DNA of 47,415 nt from Lachnospiraceae bacterium (GTDB taxonomy: Bacteria > Bacillota > Clostridia > Lachnospirales > Lachnospiraceae). The notes under the pieces are model-generated. The model was not told the origin of the DNA. It saw nothing but the letters and a program-made list of their open reading frames with translations, and did no database searches. The position numbers and the translations under genes are program-made. Of this stretch, positions 7,088-16,558 are shown piece after piece. Location of the stretch: the NCBI GenBank assembly GCA_011958945.1, contig BLLT01000004.1:1-47415 (forward strand). Direction: 5' to 3'. The stretch's first letter is position 1, and each line of letters begins with the position of its first letter.

Positions 7088-9598
7088 GTGAAAATAGAAA
7101 GAAAACTATCAAATAAAAAAATGACGGAAGGTAAAACCAGAAATGTGATATTGGTAATAGCGATTGCACTGACCACTGTTATGTTTACGGTGTTAATGAC
7201 GATATTCAGTAGCATTTCAGACTCACAGCAAAAAGAGGAAATGCGGCTGAATGGTTCGACATCATTTGCGACGATAAAGTATATTTCGGATGATGATTAT
7301 GAAATACTACAGCGGGCTTTTGGAAATGGAAATGTTGGATATCGTTTATTTATATCATCTCAAATAAATAATGAATCTTTATCAGGGCCGCCAATTGAAA
7401 TGTCTTATATGGATGAAAATTACATGTTAACACATTTCTGTACTCCTTCTGTGGGCACAGTGCCAATGAAAGAAAATGAAATTATATGTGACAGTAAAAC
7501 TTTAGAAGAAATGGGTGTGAAGGCGGAAATTGGAAACACGGTATCTTTGGAATTTATTATGAGAAACCAGTTATATATAATAGATTTTAAAATTGCAGGA
7601 ATTATACAGTCCGATGCATACAGTAGGCAAAGTATTATTGTTTCCAAGGCGTTTGTCGATAAATATGCTACTGAATTGGAGAATACGTACTTGGTTGACG
7701 GTGAATATTCTGGAGTTCGGATGATGGATATTAAGATTGATAATAAAATATTTCCATTACGATATTTCACTGACAAGTTGAATGAATGTGGTTATACCAT
7801 GGAGAATCAGACAGGGAATTTTTTGGATGCAAGTATAAATCCGGCATATGAGACGCAGGTCTCCGTAGATATATCAACTATGATAGGCATAGCTTTAATT
7901 GTTTTTCTATTGATGTTCACGGGATATTTAGTCATCTATAACATATTCGAAATATCTATTACACAGGATATCCATTTTTGGGCACTGCTCAGAATGATAG
8001 GGACTGACAAAAAAACAATTATCAGGATTGTAAGGCATCAGGCCTCCATGCTGATGATATTAGGAATTCCGCTTGGTATTGTGATTGGAGGCGTATTGGG
8101 CAATATTTTGTTTCCGTATATCGCAAGGACAACAACAATAAATGAGGGGTATTATCAATATGGAATTAAAGTTTATGCGATATTGTTTACGGTAATCTTT
8201 GTTGCTATGACTGTATATTATAGTGCAAAAAAATCGGTCAGAACAGCTGTCTCAATCTCACCAGTAGCCGCATTGCGGTGTACGGATGGGGAAGTAACAA
8301 TCCACAAAAAGAAAAGAAAAGTAAAAAAAGGAAGTTTAGAAAAGCTTGCTGCAGCTAATGTTGGAAGAAACAAAAAAAGAATGATTTTAGTTATCGTTTC
8401 ATTAAGCATTAGCCTGATCCTTTTTAACTGTACGTTTATTCTGGCAAATGGGATAGACAGGGAGAAATATTTGCAGAGCAAGATGAAATCAGATTTTGTA
8501 ATAGGAAATAGTAATTATTTTAACGTAAATAAACATTTTCGGACAAATGATGATGCCTTGGACGAAGCTGTTATAAATGAAATTAACAGGCAGGAAGGCT
8601 TCTTACAGGGAGGGGCTATGTATGCCTGCACACCGATGGGAGAGTCATTGTTTGAGTATCCCGACTGGGAGCAGCACAGTGAGACTGATAAGGATGGCAA
8701 CCAATATATCAGAATCAGCACAGGTGCCAGGTACAAATCCAATAATGGTATGCTTAGCTGTCAGTTATATGGAGCAGATGATTATGTGCTGTCTAATTTT
8801 GAGATAACAGAGGGGACAACAGACATAGAAGAATTACTCCGTAAGATGGGTTCTGGAGAATATATTATTATGAGTGCTGCTGGGTCTTCAGAATTTGCTG
8901 TTGGAGATACAGTTACAATCGTATTGGATGGGCAGAAATATCAATATACACTTCTGGCGAAAATGAATCGGGGAAGAACAGAATATTGCCAATTTACTAC
9001 TAATGGATTTTGTTATTACTTAAGCAGTGATAAACTCCGAAAAATCAGTAATGCGACATTGATGAATTATTCTTTTGATGCAGCAGATATTGATCAGATG
9101 GGAAAATATATTGATAGCCAATGCTGCAATGAATGGCTAAGCATGTCTTATATATCTGCGAAGACATATTACACTTCCTTTGACAGCTTGAAATCAGAAT
9201 TCTGGATTGTTGGCACTTTTATGAGCGTAGTTATTGGGGTAATAGGGATTGTTAATTTTGTCAATGTTATTTTGACATCTATTATAAGCAGAAAAAAAGA
9301 AATAGCCACGATGCAGAGTATTGGGATGCAGGGAAAGCAGTTACGGAAAATGCTTTGCACAGAAGGTATTATTTTCTCTCTGTCAGCGTTATCAGGTTCA
9401 CTTGCCCTGGGTGTTGTTTTGATACCATTGGTTTCTAATGTGTTTGCAGGGATGGTCGAATACTATGCCGGATATATCACGATGACACCAATGATAGCGA
9501 TTTGGATAGTATATTTTATTGTTTCAATTATAGTTCCTGTTTATGGTAAGCAGATCATTTCCAAGGATTCGGTAATAGCACGAATCAGGCAGGAATAA
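7088..9598 (+). CDS. FtsX-type ABC transporter permease (two-module)
   Basis: The start is GTG 7088 after GGGGGG; the product is 836 residues. A first membrane helix near 20-45 is followed by an extracytoplasmic domain to about 255, then three helices (about 260-385) forming the first FtsX core. A second anchor lies near 430 (KRMILVIVSLSISLILF), with another large outside domain to about 700 and three final helices ending near 830. Duplicated FtsX cores are typical of permeases in peptide-resistance operons. The RR and kinase around it support a Bce-like detoxification role; substrate is unknown. Confidence 0.85.
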   Translation: MKIERKLSNKKMTEGKTRNVILVIAIALTTVMFTVLMTIFSSISDSQQKEEMRLNGSTSFATIKYISDDDYEILQRAFGNGNVGYRLFISSQINNESLSGPPIEMSYMDENYMLTHFCTPSVGTVPMKENEIICDSKTLEEMGVKAEIGNTVSLEFIMRNQLYIIDFKIAGIIQSDAYSRQSIIVSKAFVDKYATELENTYLVDGEYSGVRMMDIKIDNKIFPLRYFTDKLNECGYTMENQTGNFLDASINPAYETQVSVDISTMIGIALIVFLLMFTGYLVIYNIFEISITQDIHFWALLRMIGTDKKTIIRIVRHQASMLMILGIPLGIVIGGVLGNILFPYIARTTTINEGYYQYGIKVYAILFTVIFVAMTVYYSAKKSVRTAVSISPVAALRCTDGEVTIHKKKRKVKKGSLEKLAAANVGRNKKRMILVIVSLSISLILFNCTFILANGIDREKYLQSKMKSDFVIGNSNYFNVNKHFRTNDDALDEAVINEINRQEGFLQGGAMYACTPMGESLFEYPDWEQHSETDKDGNQYIRISTGARYKSNNGMLSCQLYGADDYVLSNFEITEGTTDIEELLRKMGSGEYIIMSAAGSSEFAVGDTVTIVLDGQKYQYTLLAKMNRGRTEYCQFTTNGFCYYLSSDKLRKISNATLMNYSFDAADIDQMGKYIDSQCCNEWLSMSYISAKTYYTSFDSLKSEFWIVGTFMSVVIGVIGIVNFVNVILTSIISRKKEIATMQSIGMQGKQLRKMLCTEGIIFSLSALSGSLALGVVLIPLVSNVFAGMVEYYAGYITMTPMIAIWIVYFIVSIIVPVYGKQIISKDSVIARIRQE

Positions 9599-9646
9599 CA
9601 CTGGCAATATTTGAGCACTACATTTAATTTTAGGAGATAAAATATT

Positions 9647-10561
9647 ATGGATTATGTGCTGACAACAAACTGTCTGGACAAGAGATACAGGAATTTTCAG
9701 GCATTAAACGGGCTTACAATGCATATTCCCAAAGGAGCTATTTATGGATTTGTTGGGAAAAACGGTGCCGGTAAGACGACTCTGCTCCGCCTGGTCTGTG
9801 GATTACAGGAGCCTGCTTCTGGCAGTTTTACCTTGTATGGAATCCGTAACGATGAACGGGACATTGTGAAAGCAAGGCGCCGCATAGGGGCAGTGGTGGA
9901 GACTCCGTCAATTTATCCGGATATGACAGCTGGGGATAACTTGAAACAACAGTATTTGGTTCTTGGGTTGCCTTCCTTTGAAGGATTGCGGGATATCCTG
10001 AAACTGGTGGGGCTTGGAGAAACCGGTAAGAAAAAGGTGAAAAATTTTTCTTTGGGCATGCGCCAAAGGTTGGGAATTGCTATAGCGCTGGTGGGAGATC
10101 CGGATTTTCTGATATTGGATGAACCCGTTAATGGTCTTGATCCCCAGGGAATTGTAGAAGTGCGTGAATTGATCCTGAGACTGAACCGCGAGAGACAGAT
10201 TACGGTGTTAATCTCAAGCCATATCCTGGATGAACTTGCCAAAATTGCAACACATTATGGGTTTATCGATAGTGGCAGAATATTAAAAGAAGTGAGCAAG
10301 GCGGAGCTGGAGGCTGCGTGTCGCAAATGTATCCATGCAGAAGTAACGGATACGAAGGTTCTTGCCCATATATTGCATACTGCAAATGTTGACCATAAAA
10401 TTCTTTCTGCTACATCTGCGGAAATATATGCAAAAGTAAATATATCCAAACTTGCTGCAGAGCTGGCAAAGGAAAACTGCGAGATTTTTTCCATGCAGGA
10501 AAAGGATGAAGATCTGGAGAGTTATTTTTTTTCATTGGTAGGAGGTAGCAGTTATGAGTAG
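9647..10561 (+). CDS. ABC transporter ATP-binding protein, BcrA/LanF immunity type
   Basis: The 304-residue ATPase has Walker A GKNGAGKTTLL, Q-loop region AVVETPSIY, signature FSLGMRQRLGIAIALVG, Walker B FLILDEPVNGLDPQG and a C-terminal regulatory tail of about 90 residues. The ETPSIY and LGMRQRLGIA wording is characteristic of bacitracin/lantibiotic self-protection ATPases. The stop overlaps the start of the next gene, an ABC-2 permease. It is a second, distinct transporter in the same operon, a combination seen in lantibiotic resistance loci; no lantibiotic synthesis gene is in the window. Confidence 0.87.
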   Translation: MDYVLTTNCLDKRYRNFQALNGLTMHIPKGAIYGFVGKNGAGKTTLLRLVCGLQEPASGSFTLYGIRNDERDIVKARRRIGAVVETPSIYPDMTAGDNLKQQYLVLGLPSFEGLRDILKLVGLGETGKKKVKNFSLGMRQRLGIAIALVGDPDFLILDEPVNGLDPQGIVEVRELILRLNRERQITVLISSHILDELAKIATHYGFIDSGRILKEVSKAELEAACRKCIHAEVTDTKVLAHILHTANVDHKILSATSAEIYAKVNISKLAAELAKENCEIFSMQEKDEDLESYFFSLVGGSSYE

Positions 10562-11369
10562 AATATTTTTTGCTGAGTTTCGCAGGTTATTCCATTTCAG
10601 GCTCTACTATATTGAATGTGCGGCAGTCGTCCTGTTTTCGGTACTTTATTTTAAACCGCCGGTTATTGATAGTTTTTTGTTCTATATTATGATTGTAATA
10701 GGAGCATTCTCTGCCATTTGTGTTTCGCAATTTATTGGTATGGAATATTCTTGTGGAACAATCCGCAATAAGCTGGCTACAGGACATACCAGAATGGAGA
10801 TTTATATGGCTCAGCTTATTTTGCATATTTTCGCTGCTGTCATCTTGTTTCATTTATCTATTTCGACTATTGTAATTGCAGGGGCAATATTTAACTGGAC
10901 GTATTATTTTTCTGTTCAGACACTTTTGGCTTATTATCTTGCGTGTATGTGTACTATCATTTTCATCACTGCGATATCAGTGTTTGTGGCGATGCAAAGC
11001 AGTTCAAATCTGTCAAGTTTAGTGATTCTTCTTGTACTATATGTTGGACTAAATATGATGGGTACCAATGTTCACAGTGCTTTGCGGGAGCAGGAAATGC
11101 GCATGACGGATACGCCACAGATGGAAAACTCTCTGGATGAACACTATATGGATGCCAGAACCCGGATGGGCTTTGAATATCTGCTGCTTATCAATCCATA
11201 TGGACAGGCGGCTTATGAAAGTATGCCTGTATTTGAGAGTCACGGGGAATATTTACCAATGCAGATTCTGAAAAATCCATTCCCTAAAATATTTCTATTT
11301 TCTGCGGTGGAAAGTATAGGTATAACGGCTGCTGGAATTTTATCATTTAGGAAAAAGGCAATCAAGTAA
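10554..11369 (+). CDS. ABC-2-type permease of the immunity transporter
   Basis: The 271-residue protein starts at ATG 10554 (AGGAGG upstream), overlapping the ATPase gene by eight bases. About six hydrophobic segments are visible (AAVVLFSVLYF, FLFYIMIVIGAFSAICVSQFI, ILHIFAAVILFHLSISTIVIA, YYLACMCTIIFITAISVFVAM, LSSLVILLVLYVGL, final SAVESIGITAAGIL). The motif MEYSCGTIRNKLATGHTR between helices 2 and 3 is typical of BcrB/LanE-type permeases. It pairs with the 9647 ATPase. Confidence 0.82.
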   Translation: MSRIFFAEFRRLFHFRLYYIECAAVVLFSVLYFKPPVIDSFLFYIMIVIGAFSAICVSQFIGMEYSCGTIRNKLATGHTRMEIYMAQLILHIFAAVILFHLSISTIVIAGAIFNWTYYFSVQTLLAYYLACMCTIIFITAISVFVAMQSSSNLSSLVILLVLYVGLNMMGTNVHSALREQEMRMTDTPQMENSLDEHYMDARTRMGFEYLLLINPYGQAAYESMPVFESHGEYLPMQILKNPFPKIFLFSAVESIGITAAGILSFRKKAIK

Positions 11370-11381
11370 AGGGATAAAAGA

Positions 11382-12254
11382 ATGGTCTATAGTCTTGTCG
11401 GTATATTAGTGGTCATCATAATAATGTTATCAATAAAAATATATCTCATGGAAAAATCTGTTAGAGAGATCATGGAAGCATTTGCAGACAGGCTTAAGAC
11501 CGATACAAATATCCTTATTGATATTTCCAGTCGTGATAAGAACATGCGGGAACTGGCTGACCGGATCAATACAGAGCTTCGCCTGCTTCGTAAAGAACGC
11601 CGCTGTTATCAGCAGGGAGATCAGGAACTGAAAGACTCCGTGACAAATATTTCGCATGACCTGCGTACTCCGCTGACAGCAATCTGTGGTTATCTTAATC
11701 TTTTGAAACATGAAGAAAAAAGCGCGGCCGTGGATGAGTATCTTGCACAGGTTCAGAACCGGGTAGATGTGATGATAAGCCTGACGGAAGAAATGTTTCG
11801 CTATAGTATAGCCGCATCTTCCTATGAGCTTAAGAGGGAGAGAATAAATGTTGTCAGTGTGTTGGGGGAGAGCCTGCTGTCCTTTTATGGGATGATGCAG
11901 GAAAAAGGTATTCAGCCAGTGATAGCCATGCCAGAGGAACCTGTCTGGCGAATGTTGGATGTAAGTGCATTAAACCGTATTTTTTCCAATATCATAAGCA
12001 ATGCTTTAAAACATTCAGACGGAGATTTGTTTGTTGATATGAAAGAAAATGGCACCATAACATTCTCCAATACGGCACAAACCTTAAATTCGGTGATTGT
12101 GGGCAGGCTGTTTGAACGTTTTTATACTGTAGGAACAAACTATTACTCCACAGGCTTAGGGCTTTCTATTGCAAAGTTACTGACAGGGCGAATGGGCGGA
12201 CAGATAAGCGCTGAGTACAAAGGGGAAATGTTATACATTACAGTACAGTTTTAA
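11382..12254 (+). CDS. Short sensor histidine kinase of the peptide-resistance module
   Basis: The 290-residue kinase has one N-terminal membrane helix (residues 2-20) and essentially no extracellular sensor. The phosphoacceptor box is SHDLRTPLTAICGYL near residue 95; the ATPase domain shows N box NIISNALKHS and G box GTNYYSTGLGLSIAKLL. Kinases without a sensor domain usually take their signal from a partner ABC transporter, which fits its place directly after two transporters. The cognate regulator is likely 5628, the first gene of the module. Confidence 0.87.
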   Translation: MVYSLVGILVVIIIMLSIKIYLMEKSVREIMEAFADRLKTDTNILIDISSRDKNMRELADRINTELRLLRKERRCYQQGDQELKDSVTNISHDLRTPLTAICGYLNLLKHEEKSAAVDEYLAQVQNRVDVMISLTEEMFRYSIAASSYELKRERINVVSVLGESLLSFYGMMQEKGIQPVIAMPEEPVWRMLDVSALNRIFSNIISNALKHSDGDLFVDMKENGTITFSNTAQTLNSVIVGRLFERFYTVGTNYYSTGLGLSIAKLLTGRMGGQISAEYKGEMLYITVQF

Positions 12255-12381
12255 ATAATAAGTGAAATATCTATCTAAAACGGGGCCTGTTTAGGAAAGA
12301 TATTAAAGTAATGCAAATATTGCTGTATTTATAGTAAAATAGGTTATTAAATCATAAATCGTCAAAAGGAGGCAGGAACCA

Positions 12382-13128
12382 ATGCTTCAGATAGCAGTCT
12401 GCGAGGACGAAAAGGCGGACAGGGATAATCTCACAGGCATCCTGAAACCGCTTTTAGACAAATACACAGAAGAATACCATATCAAAAACTTTACTTCCGG
12501 TGGGGAGCTGCTGCAATCGGGCGGCAGCTTCCACCTGATCTTCATGGATATCATGATGGAGGGCAGGAACGGGATAGAAACGGGGCAGGAGCTTTACAGC
12601 CGGAACCACTCCGCAAAGATCATATATACCACCAATTTCGGACAATACTGCATGGATGCGGTGAACACCGTACACGCCTTTGCCTTTCTGGAAAAGCCGG
12701 TATCGGCGGAAGCACTGGAGGAACAGCTGCAGGCATTCCTGCGGCAGTACCAAAAGGAGGAGGTGCGGCTGGAATTCAGGAATGTATCTTATGAGGAAAA
12801 TGGTGTCCAGTCGGAAAAACCTACCCTGTTGCTTCCTGCTGATACGATCCTGTACTTTGAATATATCAAGGCAAAAAAGAAGGTTAAAATCGTGACGGAA
12901 AATATGGTGTACGAGTACCCGGATGCCATCAGCGGACTGGAGGAGAGGATGCAGCCCTACGGCTTTGAGACGAGCTGCCGGGGCATCCTTGTAAACCTTA
13001 AAAATGTGGCAAAGACAAAGGGGTATGAGGTTGTATTAAAAAACGGCATGTCAGTGCCGCTGTCGCAGAAGCGGGTGGCGCAGTTCAAGGAACGGCTCAA
13101 TGAATACATCCATAACAGTGGGGAGTAG
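12382..13128 (+). CDS. LytTR-family response regulator (AgrA-like)
   Basis: The 248-residue product has AAAGGAGG upstream. The receiver domain covers residues 1-120 (VCEDEKADRDNL, phosphoacceptor in LIFMDIMMEG, lysine in FLEKPVS) and the LytTR DNA-binding domain about 140-243 (VNLKNVAKTKGYEVVLKNGMSVPLSQKRVAQFKERL). Such regulators bind two direct repeats on one DNA face. It precedes an AgrC-like kinase by five bases. No agrB or agrD is in the window, so the inducing peptide is unknown. A 20-bp tandem repeat found at 14491 and 31126 is its likely target. Confidence 0.88.
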   Translation: MLQIAVCEDEKADRDNLTGILKPLLDKYTEEYHIKNFTSGGELLQSGGSFHLIFMDIMMEGRNGIETGQELYSRNHSAKIIYTTNFGQYCMDAVNTVHAFAFLEKPVSAEALEEQLQAFLRQYQKEEVRLEFRNVSYEENGVQSEKPTLLLPADTILYFEYIKAKKKVKIVTENMVYEYPDAISGLEERMQPYGFETSCRGILVNLKNVAKTKGYEVVLKNGMSVPLSQKRVAQFKERLNEYIHNSGE

Positions 13129-13132
13129 GGGC

Positions 13133-14425
13133 ATGGAAAATTTAGTATATCTGTTCAGTTGTTTTCTGTCATGTGTGATCGTTGCCGGACTGATGTTCCA
13201 GTTCATGGGTGACCGTTATGAGAAAGCCTTTGTAAATCCGTGGGTTTACCGGATTGCCGCCGCTGCCTCCGTAGTGATCGTGACACTGGTAAACCTGAAA
13301 CACAGTACATGGTGGAATATGGCAGCAAACTTTCTGGTGTTCGGCATTGCCAGCTTTATCTTCTATGAGGATAAAAGCGGCAGGAGATATTGGCGGGTGC
13401 TGGAGTTGGAATGCTTTTTTATGATGGTTGCGCTGTTTGAGGGGATTGGTGTATTTGGCATTGACCTATTGATGGATAAACTTTCACTTATGCCGGGAGA
13501 TATGGTAATCAGAAACAGTATAGAGGTGGCATTTTCCAAGCTGGTGCTGATCTTCTTTTACTATGCCCTGATGAGGCGGCTGTGGAAAAAGGATTACAGG
13601 CAGAGCCGGACGCAGGTGATCCTTTACCTTGTTATGTTTTTATACAGTATAGTCAATTTTATTATCCTTGCAACAGCTGTCACAAGGAAAGCGGACTATT
13701 TCCTGCTCTGTGCAAATTTATGTTGTATCGTCTTTGCCAACCTGTACCTGTTCTATTCCCTGAAGGTGGAGGATGATAAGAACAGCATGGAGTTCCAGAT
13801 CGCCATGATGAAGCAGCAGGAGGGTATGCAGTTTGAGCATTATGAGAGACAGCGGGAGAAATATGGAAAGTCCATTGAAGTCCTCCATGATGTCAGCAAG
13901 CATCTCCGCTCCATAGAAGAACTATATAAAGCAGGTATGACGGATAAGGCGATGGAGTACACAAGGCAGATCGGGGGCATCCTGAAGCCCCTTGTGCCGG
14001 AGGAATATTCCGACAATCCGATGCTGAACATCCTCCTTGCAGACAGGAAGCAGGAAGCGGAGAGCATCGGCATCCGGTTTGTGGTAAGGGTGGAAAGCAC
14101 AGGGCTTGGGTTCATAGAGCCGGTGGATGTGACAACGCTCTTTGGGAACCTTCTGGAAAACGCAATGCAGGCTGTCCTAAAATGCTGCGGGGAACGCTGT
14201 ATTAAGGTGCATATCAGAAACTATAATGAGATGCTTTCCATACGCATTGAGAACAGTGTGGAAAAGGAAGTAAGGATAAAGAACGGCAAACCGGTCAGCA
14301 CAGGCGGGAGGGGCACTGGAATCGGCTGCCTGAACGTAGAGCGGTGTGTGGAGAAATACGGGGGCAGCGTCCTCTATAAGAACGGTGACGGGAAATTTTA
14401 CAGTGATGTGATTCTGAACCGGTAG
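13133..14425 (+). CDS. AgrC-like sensor histidine kinase (GHKL type)
   Basis: The start is set at ATG 13133 (MENLVYLFS), five bases after the regulator stop; the track's start overlaps the regulator by 29 bases. The 430-residue protein has six hydrophobic segments in the first ~210 residues, a dimerisation helix with H box VLHDVSKHL, and a GHKL ATPase with N box LLENAMQAV and G box GRGTGIGCLNVERC. This architecture is that of peptide-sensing AgrC/ComD/FsrC kinases. The signal could be a peptide made elsewhere or a host or community cue. Confidence 0.83.
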   Translation: MENLVYLFSCFLSCVIVAGLMFQFMGDRYEKAFVNPWVYRIAAAASVVIVTLVNLKHSTWWNMAANFLVFGIASFIFYEDKSGRRYWRVLELECFFMMVALFEGIGVFGIDLLMDKLSLMPGDMVIRNSIEVAFSKLVLIFFYYALMRRLWKKDYRQSRTQVILYLVMFLYSIVNFIILATAVTRKADYFLLCANLCCIVFANLYLFYSLKVEDDKNSMEFQIAMMKQQEGMQFEHYERQREKYGKSIEVLHDVSKHLRSIEELYKAGMTDKAMEYTRQIGGILKPLVPEEYSDNPMLNILLADRKQEAESIGIRFVVRVESTGLGFIEPVDVTTLFGNLLENAMQAVLKCCGERCIKVHIRNYNEMLSIRIENSVEKEVRIKNGKPVSTGGRGTGIGCLNVERCVEKYGGSVLYKNGDGKFYSDVILNR

Positions 14426-14490
14426 GCGGGATGGCGCAAACCATAAGGTTACTTTAGGATAATTTAGAGCAGATTTGGAGAAAAAACATA

Positions 14491-14530
14491 AAAATCTGTA
14501 CTTCGGGGAAAAAATCTGTACCTCGGGATA
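14491..14530 (+). promoter_or_regulatory. 20-bp tandem repeat, probable LytTR operator
   Basis: AAAATCTGTACTTCGGGGAA is followed immediately by AAAATCTGTACCTCGGGATA, 17 of 20 positions identical. It lies 107 bases before the 14637 gene and 66 bases after the AgrC-like kinase. A near copy with the same 20-bp period is at 31126-31165. Paired direct repeats of about 20-22 bp period are the usual LytTR recognition layout. Confidence 0.6.
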
Positions 14531-14636
14531 AATGTATAGGATTTTACAGACAGATTACCGATAAGAAAAGTGACAGTGCAGTATATGCGCAGAAGTGAAA
14601 ACGGATTTTAAGAACAGGATCAAGGAGGACAAAATC

Positions 14637-15422
14637 ATGGCAATGGAGATTACAAACAATTACAGCAGTTATGCAGCACAAACCATGACAGAAAGCGGTG
14701 CTACAAGCGGCACAAAAAAGAAAGGGACAGAAAAAACGCAGGAAACAGCAGGAAACAGCAAATCCAAGAGTACAGCAGAGTATGCAAACGAATTGGCGAA
14801 ACTTGCCCCAAGCGTAGAGTTTAAGGTTGGAAATGCCTGTTCATCAGCCCGAAACGGCAAGTCATTGACTGTTAATCCAAAACTTTTGGAAAAAATACAG
14901 AATGACCCCGAAAAAGAGAAGGATATGAAAGACATGATAAAAGGCGTTGAGTCTATGTCTAAATTGGCAGAAAGCATGGCAAAAGCCAGTGGCTGGACTA
15001 TAGTGTATCAGCACAGTTATATTGATGAAAACGGAAAATATCATTGCAGAATGCAAGGCAGAAACGATGGTATGTTAAAATTGAGTGATAAGCTCCGGGA
15101 AGAACGGAAGAAAAATTCTGAAAAGCTGATTGAAAAGACAAAAGAAAAGGCGGCAGAAAAGGAAGAAGAATTATCTGAAACTTTAGAAGAAAAGAAAGAA
15201 GTAAAAGAAGATGGCTCAGATGGAAAGATAGAAGAAAAATCAACTCCAAACAAAGCGGAACAGCTTCTAAATGAAAAATTGGCAGCTTCCAAAGACGGAA
15301 TAATATATCTGAATGATACAGATATTCGGACAATTATTGAAGCAGCCAAAGAAGATAATGCAGGCAGGGCAAATACAAAACAACAGGCGGGGGTCGGTGC
15401 AAATTTGGACTTAAAGGTTTAA
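14637..15422 (+). CDS. DUF6033-like protein of unknown function
   Basis: The start at ATG 14637 (MAMEITNNYSSYAAQ) has AAGGAGG eight bases upstream; the product is 261 residues. A Ser/Thr/Lys-rich N terminus is followed by a more ordered centre (SVEFKVGNACSSARNG, ASGWTIVYQHSYIDENGKYHCRM). A long charged coiled-coil-prone stretch follows (EERKKNSEKLIEKTKEKAAEK), and the tail ends ANLDLKV. The DUF6033 link is from memory. There is no signal peptide or membrane helix. It is first of a cluster probably controlled by the LytTR-like site upstream. Confidence 0.6.
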   Translation: MAMEITNNYSSYAAQTMTESGATSGTKKKGTEKTQETAGNSKSKSTAEYANELAKLAPSVEFKVGNACSSARNGKSLTVNPKLLEKIQNDPEKEKDMKDMIKGVESMSKLAESMAKASGWTIVYQHSYIDENGKYHCRMQGRNDGMLKLSDKLREERKKNSEKLIEKTKEKAAEKEEELSETLEEKKEVKEDGSDGKIEEKSTPNKAEQLLNEKLAASKDGIIYLNDTDIRTIIEAAKEDNAGRANTKQQAGVGANLDLKV

Positions 15423-15470
15423 CGGGAAAAGGACTTCCAATTTTAATTAAGGTCAAGGAGGAAATGGAAA

Positions 15471-16139
15471 ATGGAAATTAACAGTATCAATGGTATAAAT
15501 ACACAAATGCGGCAGATGGGAATGAACCAGGCAACGGATTCTTACAGCCGGAATCTTCAGAACCAGATTGCCGATGCACAGAAGCAGCTGCAGGAACTTT
15601 CTTCCAACAAGGATATGTCGCAGGAGGAAAAGATGGCGAAGCAGCAGGAATTACAGCAGCAGATTAGTGACCTGAATGTGCAGTTAAGGCAGCACCAAAT
15701 GGAGCAGCGCAGAGAGAAACAGCAGAAACAATCTTCCTTTGATGATATGATTGGCGGAAACCAGAAAACAGGCGTAGCAGATACAGGAGTGATTATTTCC
15801 CTTTCAACAACAAAAGAGCAGATTGCAGGCATGAAGAAAGTGCGGACAGACTTGCAGGGGAAACTGCGTACTGCCCAAACAGAGGAGGAAAAAGCAGACC
15901 TGCAGGAAAAGATTGATAACATTACCCAGAATATAGGCGATAAGGTAAAAGAAACACAAGATACCATATCAGACCATCAAAATGCTGAACAGGATAAAAC
16001 AGATAAGACACTGGATAAGAAAGAAGATGAAAAAGAGAGCGGGACGAATTCTGTCTCGGAAGAAGAAAATGGCAGTGTTGAGGTTAAGTCTGTTGAAAGT
16101 GCGAATACAGATGTTGAGGTGCAAAAAGAAAAGGAATGA
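15471..16139 (+). CDS. FlxA-like coiled-coil protein
   Basis: The 222-residue protein starts MEINSINGINTQMRQMG with AAGGAGG upstream. Residues 25-90 form a Gln/Lys-rich coiled coil (IADAQKQLQELSSN, QQELQQQISDLNVQLRQHQ), the pattern of FlxA-like proteins; a second coiled coil runs from about 115 to 170, and the last 50 residues are acidic. FlxA was described as flagellum-associated in enterobacteria; the function in Clostridia is unknown. It lies 48 bases after the DUF6033-like gene and probably shares its transcript. Confidence 0.65.
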   Translation: MEINSINGINTQMRQMGMNQATDSYSRNLQNQIADAQKQLQELSSNKDMSQEEKMAKQQELQQQISDLNVQLRQHQMEQRREKQQKQSSFDDMIGGNQKTGVADTGVIISLSTTKEQIAGMKKVRTDLQGKLRTAQTEEEKADLQEKIDNITQNIGDKVKETQDTISDHQNAEQDKTDKTLDKKEDEKESGTNSVSEEENGSVEVKSVESANTDVEVQKEKE

Positions 16140-16446
16140 CAAGAAACAGTTAACTATTACAGCACCCACTATCATGCACTTTTATACAGATTTGCATCGG
16201 AAAACAAACAAAAGTGACCGTTTGAAAGCAGGATATACTTTATCGCGGTATGAAAAGGCATATACACAGGCGTTTATTGCAGCAGCGAAAGCGGCAGACC
16301 CTACTTGGACAGCGGGAAAGCCTATTAAAGCCGGTGCACTGGACGGCATCACAAGAGAAAGCGTAGAAAGTCAGCTTGCCAAAAGTGGTAACAAACTTGT
16401 GAAAAGGTCATCTGTTTCAGGAAGCTCATTAGATTTACAAGTATAA
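16140..16446 (+). pseudogene. C-terminal remnant of a cluster protein
   Basis: After the FlxA-like stop, another frame reads through well-formed protein (TDLHRKTNKSDRLKAGYTLS, later AGALDGITRESVESQLAKSG) and ends SGSSLDLQV, echoing the ANLDLKV tail of the 14637 product. The first ATG inside (16174) has no ribosome binding site. It is best read as the 3' part of a gene whose 5' part was lost, although a ~90-residue real protein cannot be excluded. Confidence 0.45.
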
Positions 16447-16558
16447 AATATGTATTAGAGAGGGTGTACTGCGTTTCAAATGTGCGAATGAAGTACGCCC
16501 TTTCCAATATGTGAGGAATAATAGGAGTGTAAAGACTGTTTATGAGGGGGTAGGTTTC

